Shown one piece after another: positions 16,791-25,457 of a stretch of DNA of 64,000 nt. The stretch covers positions 1-64,000 of the forward strand of contig CAMYYB010000007.1 in assembly GCA_947303335.1 (NCBI GenBank), read 5' to 3'. Source of the DNA: an uncultured Bacteroidales bacterium (GTDB lineage Bacteria > Bacteroidota > Bacteroidia > Bacteroidales > F082). The translations under genes and the position numbers were made by a program. The notes below the pieces were generated by a model that saw only the letters and a list, made by a program, of their open reading frames with translations, was not told the DNA's origin and did not search any database. The number at the start of each line of letters is the position of its first letter. Position 1 is the stretch's first letter.

Positions 16791-18437
16791 ATGAAAAGAA
16801 TTGGTACAATCATAATCTCATTGGTATTGGTCCTCGGTCTGACCCAATGCAAAAAGACCGAACAACCCACCGCCGACAACACGGAAAACACCATCGCCAT
16901 CACCCTCAGCGTGGGTGGCAATAACGGCAACGCGAAAGTTGACGTAGACCCGTCGACAGGCACCGTCGACTTCGAAGGCGGCGACATCATCTACGTGGGC
17001 AGCGGCGGCAAGTACGTCGGAATGCTCACCCACAACGGCAACCACCACTTCCAGGGCAACATCTCCGACCCCGTTGAAGGCGAGCCTCTGCAGTTCTACT
17101 TCCTCGGCAACGTGACCCCCGAGGAGACCCTCGGCGCAGGCACGACGGAAGAATGCTCCGTCGTCATCAGCGACCAGACGCAGCGTCTGCCCGTGATTTC
17201 GTGCGCCCCCTCAAATGAGGACTTCAGCCTCACCAACACCACCTACACCGCCCACCTGCTCAACAAGTGCTCGTTGGTGAAATTCAGCGTGAGTACGCCT
17301 TCAGCCGCCCCTATCTGTGTGACGGGAATGTACAACAAGGTGACGGTTGACTTCGTGAACAACACGGTAGCCTACTCGCAGGACGGCGACGGCATCCTCA
17401 TGCTCCCCGGAGGGGCAGGCCAGGATGTGGAGAAATGGGCCATCGTGCTTCCCCAGCCCGCCCTTGAGGAAGGCGAGGAAGGCTCGGTTTATTCAAGTGC
17501 AAACTACACAGGAATTCGCCCCGCAATGCCCGAAGTGCTAGTGAATGCCTATTGGCAAGCTGGTATCGCCCTAGAGGTTTCCACCACACCCGTTGGAACG
17601 CTCAAAGGCTTGTTCACCATTAATAATACAGGCACCCAGGTGTTCTTCTCACAAGGCAACCTGCAATACATCGGCAGCGCAGGTAACGGCGATGACAATA
17701 ATACCGGTGCATACTGGAAGTTTGCTGAGCACCAGTGGGACTATCTCGGCAACAACGGACAAAATTCCACCACGAAGACTATCGACCGTGACCTATTCTC
17801 TTGGGGTACTAGTGGCTATGACCATGGTGCCTATTACTATCAACCTTGGACTCACGGCAGTTATAACAATTATTACGCCTACGGTAGCTATACCTACAAC
17901 CTCCACGACCAGACGGGGCAGGCCGATTGGGGCTACAATGCCATCCTTAACGGAGGCAACCAAGAGAATAGTGGCTGGAAAACCTTGGCGAGTGGACAAT
18001 GGAGCTACATTTTCTACTCCCGTGCCGCATCAACAGTAAACGGCACAGCGAACGCTCGTTACGCGAAAGCCCAGGTCAGTGGTAGATATGGTATTCTCTT
18101 GTTCCCTGACGCGTATACACATCCGGATGGAGTGACACAACCTGGTGGAATCAATAGTACTGCTGCTACTTGGAACCTTAACAACTATACTATAGAGGAT
18201 TTCGCCTTGATGGAAGCTAGTGGTGTTGTGTTCTTGCCTGCTGCTGGAAATATCGACGGAAATGTACAGGGTGTTGGTACTTATGGCTATTATTGGAGTT
18301 CAAGTACTGCTAATAGTGCTGCAAATGCAACGGGCTTGCATTTTTATAGCAGCAGTACCAGTAACACCAGCGTTTCTGTGTCGACCATTAGTCGTGGCCT
18401 GGGCAGCTCTGTGCGCCTTGTTCGCAATGCGCAATAA
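16791..18437 (+). CDS. FISUMP-type surface lipoprotein (second copy)
   Basis: 548 residues with a lipoprotein signal peptide ending at Cys20 (LVLGLTQC). The N-terminal 280 residues form a beta-rich domain unrelated in detail to that of the 4356 gene. The C-terminal 270 residues are clearly paralogous to it (FFSQGNLQYIGSAGNG, GAYWKFAEHQWD, ADWGYNAILNGGNQENSGW, SSVRLVRNAQ). The last 350 nt are less GC-rich than the first kilobase, which suggests a mosaic origin. It is probably surface-exposed. A hairpin terminator follows. Confidence 0.85.
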   Translation: MKRIGTIIISLVLVLGLTQCKKTEQPTADNTENTIAITLSVGGNNGNAKVDVDPSTGTVDFEGGDIIYVGSGGKYVGMLTHNGNHHFQGNISDPVEGEPLQFYFLGNVTPEETLGAGTTEECSVVISDQTQRLPVISCAPSNEDFSLTNTTYTAHLLNKCSLVKFSVSTPSAAPICVTGMYNKVTVDFVNNTVAYSQDGDGILMLPGGAGQDVEKWAIVLPQPALEEGEEGSVYSSANYTGIRPAMPEVLVNAYWQAGIALEVSTTPVGTLKGLFTINNTGTQVFFSQGNLQYIGSAGNGDDNNTGAYWKFAEHQWDYLGNNGQNSTTKTIDRDLFSWGTSGYDHGAYYYQPWTHGSYNNYYAYGSYTYNLHDQTGQADWGYNAILNGGNQENSGWKTLASGQWSYIFYSRAASTVNGTANARYAKAQVSGRYGILLFPDAYTHPDGVTQPGGINSTAATWNLNNYTIEDFALMEASGVVFLPAAGNIDGNVQGVGTYGYYWSSSTANSAANATGLHFYSSSTSNTSVSVSTISRGLGSSVRLVRNAQ

Positions 18438-18451
18438 ACCGCTCATAAAAG

Positions 18452-18490
18452 CAAGAAAAGCCGGCAGTGATGTCGGCTTTTCTTGTTTTT
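18452..18490. terminator. Bidirectional terminator
   Basis: 15-bp arms (CAAGAAAAGCCGGCA with TGTCGGCTTTTCTTG, one mismatch) around a GTGA loop. It has T-rich sequence on both strands and lies between the convergent FISUMP gene and parE. Confidence 0.9.
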
Positions 18491-18785
18491 ACAAATGCCT
18501 TCCAAAATCCATCCGCTCATGAAGGATACGGATGATTCTGACTTTACCGTTTTTCAGTATCCGATAGAAGATGATGTGCCTTCCAGAATGTAATCCTCGG
18601 TAGCCATCGTGTACTTCATCGTAAGAACGCCCAACAGAGTCAGGATCGACGGCAATGAGGTTCAAGGATTGAATCAAATCATGAAAATAGATGTCCGCTT
18701 GCTTTTCCGACCATCTTTCAACGGTATAATACCAAATCTTCTGAAGGTCTTCCTGTGCCTTTTTGGAAAGGATATAGTCAGCCAT
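18489..18785 (-). CDS. parE: RelE/ParE family toxin
   Basis: 98 residues. The segments LSKKAQEDLQKIWYYTVERW, VGRSYDEVHDGYRGLHSGRH and IIFYRILKNGKVRIIRILH are characteristic of the ParE branch of the RelE superfamily. Relatives poison gyrase and are neutralised by ParD. The start overlaps the stop of the antitoxin gene by 8 bp, so translation is coupled. Activity on gyrase is inferred from the family. Confidence 0.93.
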   Translation of the reverse strand: MADYILSKKAQEDLQKIWYYTVERWSEKQADIYFHDLIQSLNLIAVDPDSVGRSYDEVHDGYRGLHSGRHIIFYRILKNGKVRIIRILHERMDFGRHL

Positions 18786-19029
18786 TTCCCTTGTATTTTG
18801 CTTTCAGTTCTTGAAGAAAAGCCTCAGGATCAAAGTCCACTACATCGGGGCTGGCTTCGCCTTCGGCCAAAGCGGCTCTGAGGGCGGCCAAACGAGATTC
18901 ATCCTCCTCCAAACGGCGAAGACCTTCGCGAATAACTTCGCTGGCGTTATTATACCTGCCACAGAGGATGCTGTTTCGAATAAATTCCTCATAATGAGGG
19001 CCTAAAGATGCTGTTACCGTTCTGCTCAT
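18778..19029 (-). CDS. parD: ParD-like antitoxin
   Basis: 83 residues beginning MSRTVTASLGPHYEEFI; an upstream ATG at 19059 is too close to the promoter. The N-terminal half is a ribbon-helix-helix domain with RYNNASEVIREGLRRLEEDE, the ParD hallmark, and the C-terminal half is the toxin-binding tail. It represses its own operon in known systems. A palindrome overlapping the -7 element is the likely operator. Confidence 0.92.
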   Translation of the reverse strand: MSRTVTASLGPHYEEFIRNSILCGRYNNASEVIREGLRRLEEDESRLAALRAALAEGEASPDVVDFDPEAFLQELKAKYKGNG

Positions 19030-19056
19030 GACAATGATTTTGTTGTTTACACGTTG

Positions 19057-19079
19057 CAAATGTAAGAAAATTTCTTACA
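19057..19079 (-). promoter_or_regulatory. parDE promoter overlapping a palindromic operator
   Basis: TACATTTG (minus strand, 19057-19064) is a perfect -7 element. It overlaps the palindrome TGTAAGAAA-A-TTTCTTACA at 19061-19079, which has perfect 9-bp arms. Binding of a ribbon-helix-helix dimer pair there would block RNA polymerase between the -7 and -33 regions. Confidence 0.8.
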
Positions 19080-19112
19080 ACAAAGGGCAACTGACTACCA
19101 TTTGTAACCAAT

Positions 19113-20126
19113 TTACAATCCTTTCGTCGACAGCAATCCGCAAGCGGCATCAATATCCTGTCCGCGTGATGCTCGTATGGTGGCGATGATACCTTTTTCG
19201 TTCAGCGCGTCACGGAACCAAGTCATCGTGGCGGCATCGGGACTCTTCAACGGGATGTTCGGCACAGCGTGATACCTTATCAAATTCACGCGACAACGCA
19301 TGCTGCCCAAAAGCTTAGTGATTTCCTTGATGTGGTCTTTGGTAGCATTGAGATCCTTGAAGACGATGTACTCAAACGAGAGACGACGTTGCCCGTGCCA
19401 GTCGTGCTGCTTGAGAGCATGTATGACCTCCTTGATGGGATAGGTCTTCTCGACAGGCATCAGTTTGAGGCGTTCATCGTGGAAGGGGCTGTGCATCGAG
19501 ATGGCAAGGTTGCATTTCGACTCTTCGAGGAAACGCTTCATGTTGGGGATGAGACCGCAGGTAGAGACGGTGATGCGCGTCGGACTCCAAGCAAGCCCCC
19601 ATGCTTCGGTGAATACCGCTAACGCTCCCATCAAATTGTCGTAATTGGCCATAGGCTCGCCCATACCCATCACGACGATGTTGGTCAGCGTGTCATACTC
19701 GGGCAGACTCAGCACCTGATTAACGATTTCGGCCACCGTGAGGTTCTTCTGGAAGCCCTGTTTGCCTGTGGCGCAGAAGAGGCAGTCCATCTGGCAGCCC
19801 ACCTGAGTGGAAATGCACAGCGTGGCGCGTTCCCGGTCGGGGATGTAGGCCACCTCGACAAAATGTTCACCAGCAGGATAGAGGTATTTCTTCGTGCCGT
19901 CTTTCGACACTTGCTCCTTCAATGGGGCATACAGGCCTGTCTCATAGTGCTCTTCCAACAAAGCTCTCGTGCTCTTGCTCAAGTTGGTCATATCCTCGAA
20001 CGAAGCACAGCGTTTCTGATAAAGCCAGTCGACCAGCTGCTTTGCGGTGAATTTGGGCAACCCCAGTTCGGTTACGATGTCCTGTAGTTCCGCAGGTGTC
20101 TTTCCTAATAATATCTGTTTTTCCAT
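19113..20126 (-). CDS. rlmN: 23S rRNA (adenine2503-C2)-methyltransferase RlmN
   Basis: 337 residues from the ATG at 20126; a longer frame to 20189 overlaps map and lacks family similarity. It is a radical SAM enzyme with the CxxxCxxC cluster motif in GCQMDCLFC, the SAM-binding VVMGMGEPMANYDNL, and the C-terminal catalytic cysteine in DIDAACGLL. It methylates A2503 of 23S rRNA and A37 of some tRNAs. It follows map with an 8-bp gap, so the two are probably cotranscribed. Confidence 0.96.
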   Translation of the reverse strand: MEKQILLGKTPAELQDIVTELGLPKFTAKQLVDWLYQKRCASFEDMTNLSKSTRALLEEHYETGLYAPLKEQVSKDGTKKYLYPAGEHFVEVAYIPDRERATLCISTQVGCQMDCLFCATGKQGFQKNLTVAEIVNQVLSLPEYDTLTNIVVMGMGEPMANYDNLMGALAVFTEAWGLAWSPTRITVSTCGLIPNMKRFLEESKCNLAISMHSPFHDERLKLMPVEKTYPIKEVIHALKQHDWHGQRRLSFEYIVFKDLNATKDHIKEITKLLGSMRCRVNLIRYHAVPNIPLKSPDAATMTWFRDALNEKGIIATIRASRGQDIDAACGLLSTKGL

Positions 20127-20134
20127 TGTAGTTC

Positions 20135-20989
20135 TTAATGCGTTAATATCTCCAATCCCGTCTCCGTCATCAGGAAGGTGTGTTCCCATTGGGCAGAGGG
20201 CAGTTCGTCCTCAGTGATAACGGTCCAGCCATCGGCTTTGTCGACAAACACCTTCCAAGTACCCATATTAATCATAGGTTCGATGGTGAACACCATACCA
20301 GGCACCAACAGCATCCCAGTACCTCTCTTGCCGTAATGCAACACCTCGGGGTCATCGTGGAACTTGAGTCCCACCCCATGTCCGCAAAGGTCGCGCACCA
20401 CACTGAACCCGTTCTTATGGGCATGCTGCTGAATGGCGTTGCCGATGTCGCCCACGAAGCCGAAAGGCTTGGCGGCCTCCATTCCAATATAAAGGCACTC
20501 CTTGGCCACATCGACGAGCTTCTGCTTGCGCGTCGAGGTCTTGCCTATCACATACATACGTGAGGCATCAGCATAAAAGCCATCGAGGATAGTCGTGCAG
20601 TCCACGTTGATAATGTCGCCTTCTTTCAGAATCTCCTTGGCCGAAGGGATTCCGTGACAGACTACTTCGTTAATAGAGGTGCAAACGCTCTTAGGGAACC
20701 CCTCGTAGCCCAAACAGGCAGGGATGGCCCCGTGTTCAATCGTGTAGTTATGAACCAATTCGTTGATTTCAAGGGTACTCATTCCCGCATGAATTTTCTC
20801 GCCCACAAGGTCGAGGATAGCGGTATTAATTACACCGCTACGTTTGATGCCCTCGATTTCTTCAGGAGTGCGTATGAGGCTGCGTTTCGGCACTACAGCC
20901 CCCTTGCTTTCCATCGCCATCACCTTCTTGTCAAGAGGAGTAGGCTCCTGCCCTGCAGGTACCCGCCATTTTCTGCGTCGTGTAAACAT
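20135..20989 (-). CDS. map: Type I methionine aminopeptidase
   Basis: 284 residues. It removes the initiator methionine from nascent proteins. The two-metal ligands are visible: two Asp in NVDCTTILDGFYADASRM, His in GHGVGLKFHD, Glu in FTIEPMI, and Glu in QWEHTF. There is a basic 35-residue N-terminal extension (MFTRRRKWRVPAGQEPTP) longer than in the E. coli enzyme. A TAnnTTTG element lies just upstream, divergent from the DUF1846 gene. Confidence 0.96.
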   Translation of the reverse strand: MFTRRRKWRVPAGQEPTPLDKKVMAMESKGAVVPKRSLIRTPEEIEGIKRSGVINTAILDLVGEKIHAGMSTLEINELVHNYTIEHGAIPACLGYEGFPKSVCTSINEVVCHGIPSAKEILKEGDIINVDCTTILDGFYADASRMYVIGKTSTRKQKLVDVAKECLYIGMEAAKPFGFVGDIGNAIQQHAHKNGFSVVRDLCGHGVGLKFHDDPEVLHYGKRGTGMLLVPGMVFTIEPMINMGTWKVFVDKADGWTVITEDELPSAQWEHTFLMTETGLEILTH

Positions 20990-21006
20990 ATTCCAAAAAA
21001 TTTGTG

Positions 21007-21014
21007 CAAAAATA
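21007..21014 (-). promoter_or_regulatory. -7 element for map/rlmN
   Basis: TATTTTTG on the minus strand, 17 bp before the map start. Confidence 0.6.
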
Positions 21015-21046
21015 CGAAAAAAAACGTTCCTTATAATGATTCTTTG

Positions 21047-21054
21047 TATCTTTG
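21047..21054 (+). promoter_or_regulatory. -7 element for the DUF1846 gene
   Basis: TATCTTTG in the context GTATCTTTGCATCC, 27 bp upstream of the ATG at 21082. It argues for 21082 rather than the ATG at 21052. Confidence 0.62.
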
Positions 21055-21081
21055 CATCCCGTATTCATAATTTTAAGCACC

Positions 21082-22560
21082 ATGAAAAGCCAGATGAAAT
21101 ACGGGTTCGACAATGAAAAATACCTGAAAATCCAGTCAGAACACATCAAAGACCGAATTGCCAAGTTCGGCGACAAACTCTATCTTGAATTCGGCGGAAA
21201 ACTCTTCGACGATTTTCACGCCAGCCGTGTGTTGCCAGGTTTTGAGCCCGACAGCAAGCTGAAGATGCTGATGCAGTTGGCCGATGTAGCTGAAATCATC
21301 ATCGTCATCAGTGCCGTCGATATTGAGAAGAACAAGGTACGTGGCGACTTGGGTATCACCTACGATGTCGACGTATTGCGTTTGCGCGAAGCTTTTATGA
21401 GTCGCGGTTTCTTGGTCAGCGGGGTTGTCATCACCCATTATAACGGACAAGCCAGTACCGACGCCTACCGTCACCGCTTGGAGCGTATGGGTATCAAGGT
21501 CTATTACCACCGCCTCATTGAGGGCTACCCGAACAACGTCGCTTTGATTGATTCCGACGAGGGTTTCGGTCGCAATGACTATGTGGAAACCACCCGTCCC
21601 CTCGTTGTCGTCACCGCCCCAGGACCGGGCAGTGGCAAGATGGCCGTCTGTCTGAGCCAACTCTATCAAGAGAACAAACGCGGCATCAAGGCTGGCTACG
21701 CCAAGTTTGAGACCTTCCCCATCTGGAACCTGCCCCTGAAGCATCCCGTCAACGTGGCTTACGAAGCCGCTACCGCTGACCTCAACGACGTCAACATGAT
21801 TGACCCCTTCCATCTTGAGGCCTACGGAAAAACAGCCGTCAACTATAACCGGGACATCGAAATCTTCCCTGTGCTGAACGCCATCTTCGAAAGCATCTAC
21901 GGTGAAAATCCTTACAAATCGCCTACCGATATGGGTGTCAATATGGCGGGCTACTGCCTCTGCGACGATGAGGTGTGCTGCGAGGCTTCCAAACAGGAAA
22001 TCATTCGACGCTATTACACAGCACTCTGCAACCTTGCCGCAGGCAAAGGCAGCGAGAACGAGGTGAACAAGATAGCCCTGCTGATGAAACAAGCCAAAAT
22101 CAGCACCGCCGACCGCAAGACTACGCTGGCCGCCAAAGCCCGCAAGGAAGAGACAGGAGGCGATGCCGCAGCCATCGAGTTGGCCGACGGCACCATCATT
22201 ACCTCCAAGTCTACTCCACTTCTCGGCCCCAGCGCCGCCCTGTTGCTTAACGCCAGCAAGCATCTGGCAGGTATCGCCCACGAGGTGAAGCTCATTCCAC
22301 AAGCGATGATTGAGCCTATACAAGAGACCAAAGTCAACTTATTACACGGAGGCAACCCGCGCCTGCATACCGACGAAGTATTGGTGGCGCTTTCTATGCT
22401 CAGTCTCTGGGACGAGAACTGCAAGAAGGCTTTGGAATGCTTGCCTTTGCTCAACGGCTGTCAGGTACACTGCACCGTGATGCTGAGCGAGGTGGACCAC
22501 AAGATTTTCAAGAAGCTGGGCATTGGACTCACTTGCGATCCAGTGGCCAAGAAGAAATAG
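21082..22560 (+). CDS. DUF1846 family protein
   Basis: 492 residues beginning MKSQMKYGFDNEKYLKIQS. It matches the DUF1846 family, large cytoplasmic proteins of about 500 residues with a P-loop-like APGPGSGKMAVCLSQLY around residue 190 and conserved NMAGYCLCDDEVC and LLHGGNPRLHTDEVL. The family has a solved structure but, to my knowledge, no settled function. The gene is monocistronic between its own promoter and a 10-bp inverted repeat downstream. Confidence 0.9.
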   Translation: MKSQMKYGFDNEKYLKIQSEHIKDRIAKFGDKLYLEFGGKLFDDFHASRVLPGFEPDSKLKMLMQLADVAEIIIVISAVDIEKNKVRGDLGITYDVDVLRLREAFMSRGFLVSGVVITHYNGQASTDAYRHRLERMGIKVYYHRLIEGYPNNVALIDSDEGFGRNDYVETTRPLVVVTAPGPGSGKMAVCLSQLYQENKRGIKAGYAKFETFPIWNLPLKHPVNVAYEAATADLNDVNMIDPFHLEAYGKTAVNYNRDIEIFPVLNAIFESIYGENPYKSPTDMGVNMAGYCLCDDEVCCEASKQEIIRRYYTALCNLAAGKGSENEVNKIALLMKQAKISTADRKTTLAAKARKEETGGDAAAIELADGTIITSKSTPLLGPSAALLLNASKHLAGIAHEVKLIPQAMIEPIQETKVNLLHGGNPRLHTDEVLVALSMLSLWDENCKKALECLPLLNGCQVHCTVMLSEVDHKIFKKLGIGLTCDPVAKKK

Positions 22561-22569
22561 TTATTGTTT

Positions 22570-22656
22570 CACGCAGAATCCGCTGAAATCGCAGAACCTA
22601 CCAGACGTAAAATTTGCGTCACTATGCGTTTCCTATAATTCTGCGTATTCTGCGTG
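22570..22656. repeat. Intergenic inverted repeat
   Basis: CACGCAGAAT at 22570-22579 and its exact complement ATTCTGCGTG at 22647-22656, with GCAGAA/TTCTGC repeats inside. It lies between the convergent DUF1846 and FISUMP-like genes and may act as a weak transcription barrier. Confidence 0.7.
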
Positions 22657-22665
22657 CCAAAAACA

Positions 22666-23298
22666 TCAGAAATTCCTTACAGCACGCACATAATACGTCT
22701 CCGTCTTGAGTTCTTCGCCAATGATGAGGGTATCGCGTTGCATCTTTCCGTAGGCCGCGCTTCGGGTGCCTAATTCAGTACTCGACCAATAGGTCTTGTC
22801 CTCTATAATGGGGCATCCTCTTGAGGCGAGAGTTGCACTCACAGCCTCGTGGTTCTGCAGCAGATAGCGCAGCTCGTTACTTGACGGCACATACCATTGG
22901 TTCGCCTTGATATTGCGGTGCGGATAATGCACCAAGTGCCAAGTGTTGCGCAGATAGCTCCATTCGATGACGGGATAATGGCTGAGGTCGTAGTTCGAGT
23001 TCAGGATGTTGGTATTGCACCAGCCTTCGTTGGGGTTGGTGGCTCCCGTCTCCTCATTGATGTAGGTATTGATGCACCAAGGAAGTTCCACCTCATCGAG
23101 GCTCACCATCAGTCCATGTGCCCCACCCGAATAGGTGAAGAAAATGATGCCTTCAAGGGTATCGTTGTGGAAATACTGCCCTATCTCGTAGGTGGGAAGG
23201 ACAACGGGCTCCGTGTTGCCGCCTTGCGGCTCAGATTTGTGGCACGAGGCCAAGAGGAGCAATGCCGTTGTGAGGATAAGTATGCCTGTCTTGTGCAT
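22666..23298 (-). CDS. FISUMP/DUF1566-like lipoprotein
   Basis: 210 residues. The signal peptide ends LLLLASC. The C-terminal half shows the WYVPSSNELRYLL ... YWSSTE ... YVRAVRNF pattern of DUF1566/FISUMP domains, more distant from the other two FISUMP lipoproteins of the window than they are from each other. It is probably envelope-anchored. Divergent from the transporter gene at 23364. Confidence 0.75.
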   Translation of the reverse strand: MHKTGILILTTALLLLASCHKSEPQGGNTEPVVLPTYEIGQYFHNDTLEGIIFFTYSGGAHGLMVSLDEVELPWCINTYINEETGATNPNEGWCNTNILNSNYDLSHYPVIEWSYLRNTWHLVHYPHRNIKANQWYVPSSNELRYLLQNHEAVSATLASRGCPIIEDKTYWSSTELGTRSAAYGKMQRDTLIIGEELKTETYYVRAVRNF

Positions 23299-23315
23299 GA
23301 TGAAAATCTTTTCGG

Positions 23316-23344
23316 CAAAAATAGGAAGATTTTCAATATCTTTG
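23316..23344. promoter_or_regulatory. Divergent -7 elements
   Basis: TATTTTTG on the minus strand (23316-23323) serves the lipoprotein gene. TATCTTTG on the plus strand (23337-23344) serves the transporter gene. The two elements are 13 bp apart, so the promoters overlap. Confidence 0.6.
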
Positions 23345-23363
23345 TCCCCTCAAATCTATAACC

Positions 23364-24977
23364 ATGAAAAAACGCAAAGTCCCGCATACCTTCGTCATCG
23401 TTTTCTTCATCATCGTTGTTGCAGCGGTGCTTACTTGGATTACCCCCCCCGGGAAGTATGTTGCTGAACAAGTCAATGGGGAGACTGTGATGACGTTTTA
23501 TTATGCTGACCAACTGCCAGTGTCAGTTGGCGACCATGAGTTTCACCCGCAGCCGCAAACCTGGCAAGTGTTTTCGGCTTTCTATAACGGCTTCGTCAAG
23601 CAGAGCAATATCATTGCCTTCATCTTGATTATAGGCGGCGCCTTCTGGATCATGAACAAGAGTCGCGCCATCGATATGGGCATCCTGTCATTCTTAAGGT
23701 TCACCAAACGGTTGGAACGCAGTGCGTTGATTCGGAAAATTGGGGTCAACAATATCGTTATCATCTTGGTGATGTTGCTGTTCAGTCTCTTCGGCAGCGT
23801 GTTTGGCATGAGTGAAGAGACAATCGCTTTCACACTGATTATCATTCCTTTGGCGGTATCGATGGGCTATGATAGCATCGTGGGGCTTTGTATGGTATAT
23901 GTGGCGGCACATATCGGTTTCTCAGGGGCGATGTTGAACCCCTTTACCATAGGTATAGCCCAAGGCATTGCTGAGATTCCGCTGTTTACGGGTCTCGGCT
24001 ATCGTGCCGTCTGCTGGGCCATTTTGACGGTTGTGGGTATCGTGTTCGTATTGTGGTACGCGAGCAAGGTAAAGAAAAACCCCAAGTCGTCCATCATGTA
24101 TGACGATGATGCCTATTGGCGCAAGATGGCGGAAGTGCCTGAAGAAGAGTTGCAACGCTACACGCCTCGTCAGGCTTGGTGGGTGTTCGGCTTCCTGACA
24201 GCGGTACTCGTCGTATTCTCAGTGCTTTATTCCATGACAACCTTGAAGATTGGCAACGCACAGCGCACCCTTCCCTTGCTGCCTATCGGAACCGCACTGT
24301 TCGTTCTGTTCAGCATCATTACGCTGCGCAAGACGGTGCATTATTTCGTGCTGACGCAACTCTTCGCTACCGTCTATTTCCTCGTGGTGGGTGTGCTGGG
24401 CTACGAGTGGTATATCATGGAAATCGCCTCGCTGTTTTTGGTGCTGGGTATCGCCAGCGGTTTGTCAGTCGACAAGAGCGCGAGCGATATCGCGAAGCTG
24501 TTTCTCGAAGGCATGGGCGACATCCTCTCGGCAGCAGTCATCGTGGGCTTGGCTGGCGGTATCGTCATCATCCTGCAGGACGGGGGAATCATCGACACCA
24601 TCCTTTACGGCTTGTCGAAGTCGATGAACGACCTGGGGCAGATAGCCTCCGCTGAAATCATGTACGGCATACAGACATTGATCAACATTGTTATCCCGAG
24701 TGGTTCGGCGAAAGCCGCCATCACGATGCCGATTATGGCTCCTTTCAGTGACCTTATCGGTATCTCGCGTCAGGCTACGGTGGTGGCCTTCCAGTTTGGC
24801 GACGGCTTTACCAATATGATTACTCCGACCAGTGGTGTCCTTATGGCTGCCCTCGGTGTGGCCCGCATCCCTTGGGACAAATGGGTGCGCTTCATCTGGA
24901 AGTTCATCGTGTTGCTCGTCATCCTCGGAGCCCTATTGCTCATCCCCACGGTGACGATGGACTTGGCCGGATTCTGA
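23364..24977 (+). CDS. YfcC/DcuC-type membrane transporter
   Basis: 537 residues with about 12-13 predicted membrane helices. It starts KKRKVPHTFVIVFFIIVVAAVLTWITPPGKY, typical of the YfcC family in the DcuC/ArsB-like transporter superfamily. The C-terminal part has NIVIPSGSAKAAITMPIMAP, a conserved Ser-Gly hairpin region, and FGDGFTNMITPTSGVLMAAL. The substrate is probably an amino acid or carboxylate and cannot be told from sequence. Its own promoter lies 20 bp upstream. Confidence 0.88.
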   Translation: MKKRKVPHTFVIVFFIIVVAAVLTWITPPGKYVAEQVNGETVMTFYYADQLPVSVGDHEFHPQPQTWQVFSAFYNGFVKQSNIIAFILIIGGAFWIMNKSRAIDMGILSFLRFTKRLERSALIRKIGVNNIVIILVMLLFSLFGSVFGMSEETIAFTLIIIPLAVSMGYDSIVGLCMVYVAAHIGFSGAMLNPFTIGIAQGIAEIPLFTGLGYRAVCWAILTVVGIVFVLWYASKVKKNPKSSIMYDDDAYWRKMAEVPEEELQRYTPRQAWWVFGFLTAVLVVFSVLYSMTTLKIGNAQRTLPLLPIGTALFVLFSIITLRKTVHYFVLTQLFATVYFLVVGVLGYEWYIMEIASLFLVLGIASGLSVDKSASDIAKLFLEGMGDILSAAVIVGLAGGIVIILQDGGIIDTILYGLSKSMNDLGQIASAEIMYGIQTLINIVIPSGSAKAAITMPIMAPFSDLIGISRQATVVAFQFGDGFTNMITPTSGVLMAALGVARIPWDKWVRFIWKFIVLLVILGALLLIPTVTMDLAGF

Positions 24978-25049
24978 CCTCCCTCGGTGTGATTTTAACT
25001 GTAGCATCTGTAGCAACTGTAGCAACAGCAGAAAAAACAGAAAAAAACC

Positions 25050-25080
25050 TTGCCAAATCCAACTATTTTGTTTACCTTTG
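25050..25080 (+). promoter_or_regulatory. Promoter inside the inverted-repeat element
   Basis: TTG at 25050-25052 and TACCTTTG at 25073-25080, 20 bp apart. This is one of the best consensus matches in the window, yet no gene of normal size lies downstream. Confidence 0.6.
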
Positions 25081-25225
25081 CAACTGCAAACACAAAGCCC
25101 GAATGAGGCAGGAGAATCTTTGTAACTATCTGTTTCTCTGTGTGATACAATATGTAGATAGACTTGCTTGCTGATTTTCCTCCATAACACACTCATTCAC
25201 AATCCATTAAAGTACAAAAAACAAT

Positions 25226-25357
25226 AGCAACGCTATACCAACGCTATAGTAAGGCTATAGCCAGCCTATAGCCTCTTTCTGGTAACTTTGTGGTAACTTC
25301 GTGATACCTTTGTGGTACCTTTCTGATTCCTCTCTGTGGGCAGCGTATGGGCAGGAA
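25226..25357. repeat. Degenerate 11-bp phased repeat array
   Basis: Twelve consecutive 11-bp units in exact register, for example AGCAACGCTAT, ACCAACGCTAT, AGTAAGGCTAT, GGTAACTTTGT, GATACCTTTGT, GGTACCTTTCT. The sequence drifts along the array but the period is constant. The last two units are weak. A second 11-bp array with a different core lies at 43278. Confidence 0.8.
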
Positions 25358-25378
25358 GAAAACAGGGAAAAAACAGCG

Positions 25379-25457
25379 GCCTGAAAGGCCATAAGCTACT
25401 ATCTCAGGGCAACGCCCTGAGTAACAGTCGCGGTTTCGTTTTTCGCCCTGAAAGGGC
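25379..25457. repeat. Cluster of three palindromes
   Basis: GGCCTGAAAGGCC begins at 25379, CTCAGGGC-aac-GCCCTGAG lies at 25403-25421, and GCCCTGAAAGGGC at 25445-25457. Two share the CCTGAAAGG loop, so they could form similar RNA hairpins in one transcript from the promoter at 25050. Confidence 0.75.

Noticed and set aside
21136-22323. 395-codon frame antisense to the DUF1846 gene
   Set aside because: A mirror of codon bias in a well-supported gene, with low-complexity translation and no family features. The plus-strand gene has a promoter and conserved motifs.
25102-25173. 23-residue peptide frame behind the promoter at 25050
   Set aside because: Start and stop are present, but composition (MRQENLCNYLFLC...) is undistinguished and no ribosome site or homologue can be argued. 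It is kept only as a note within the noncoding element.
25226-25357. Possible CRISPR-like array
   Set aside because: The period is 11 bp with no spacers and there are no cas genes. It is a contiguous short tandem array.
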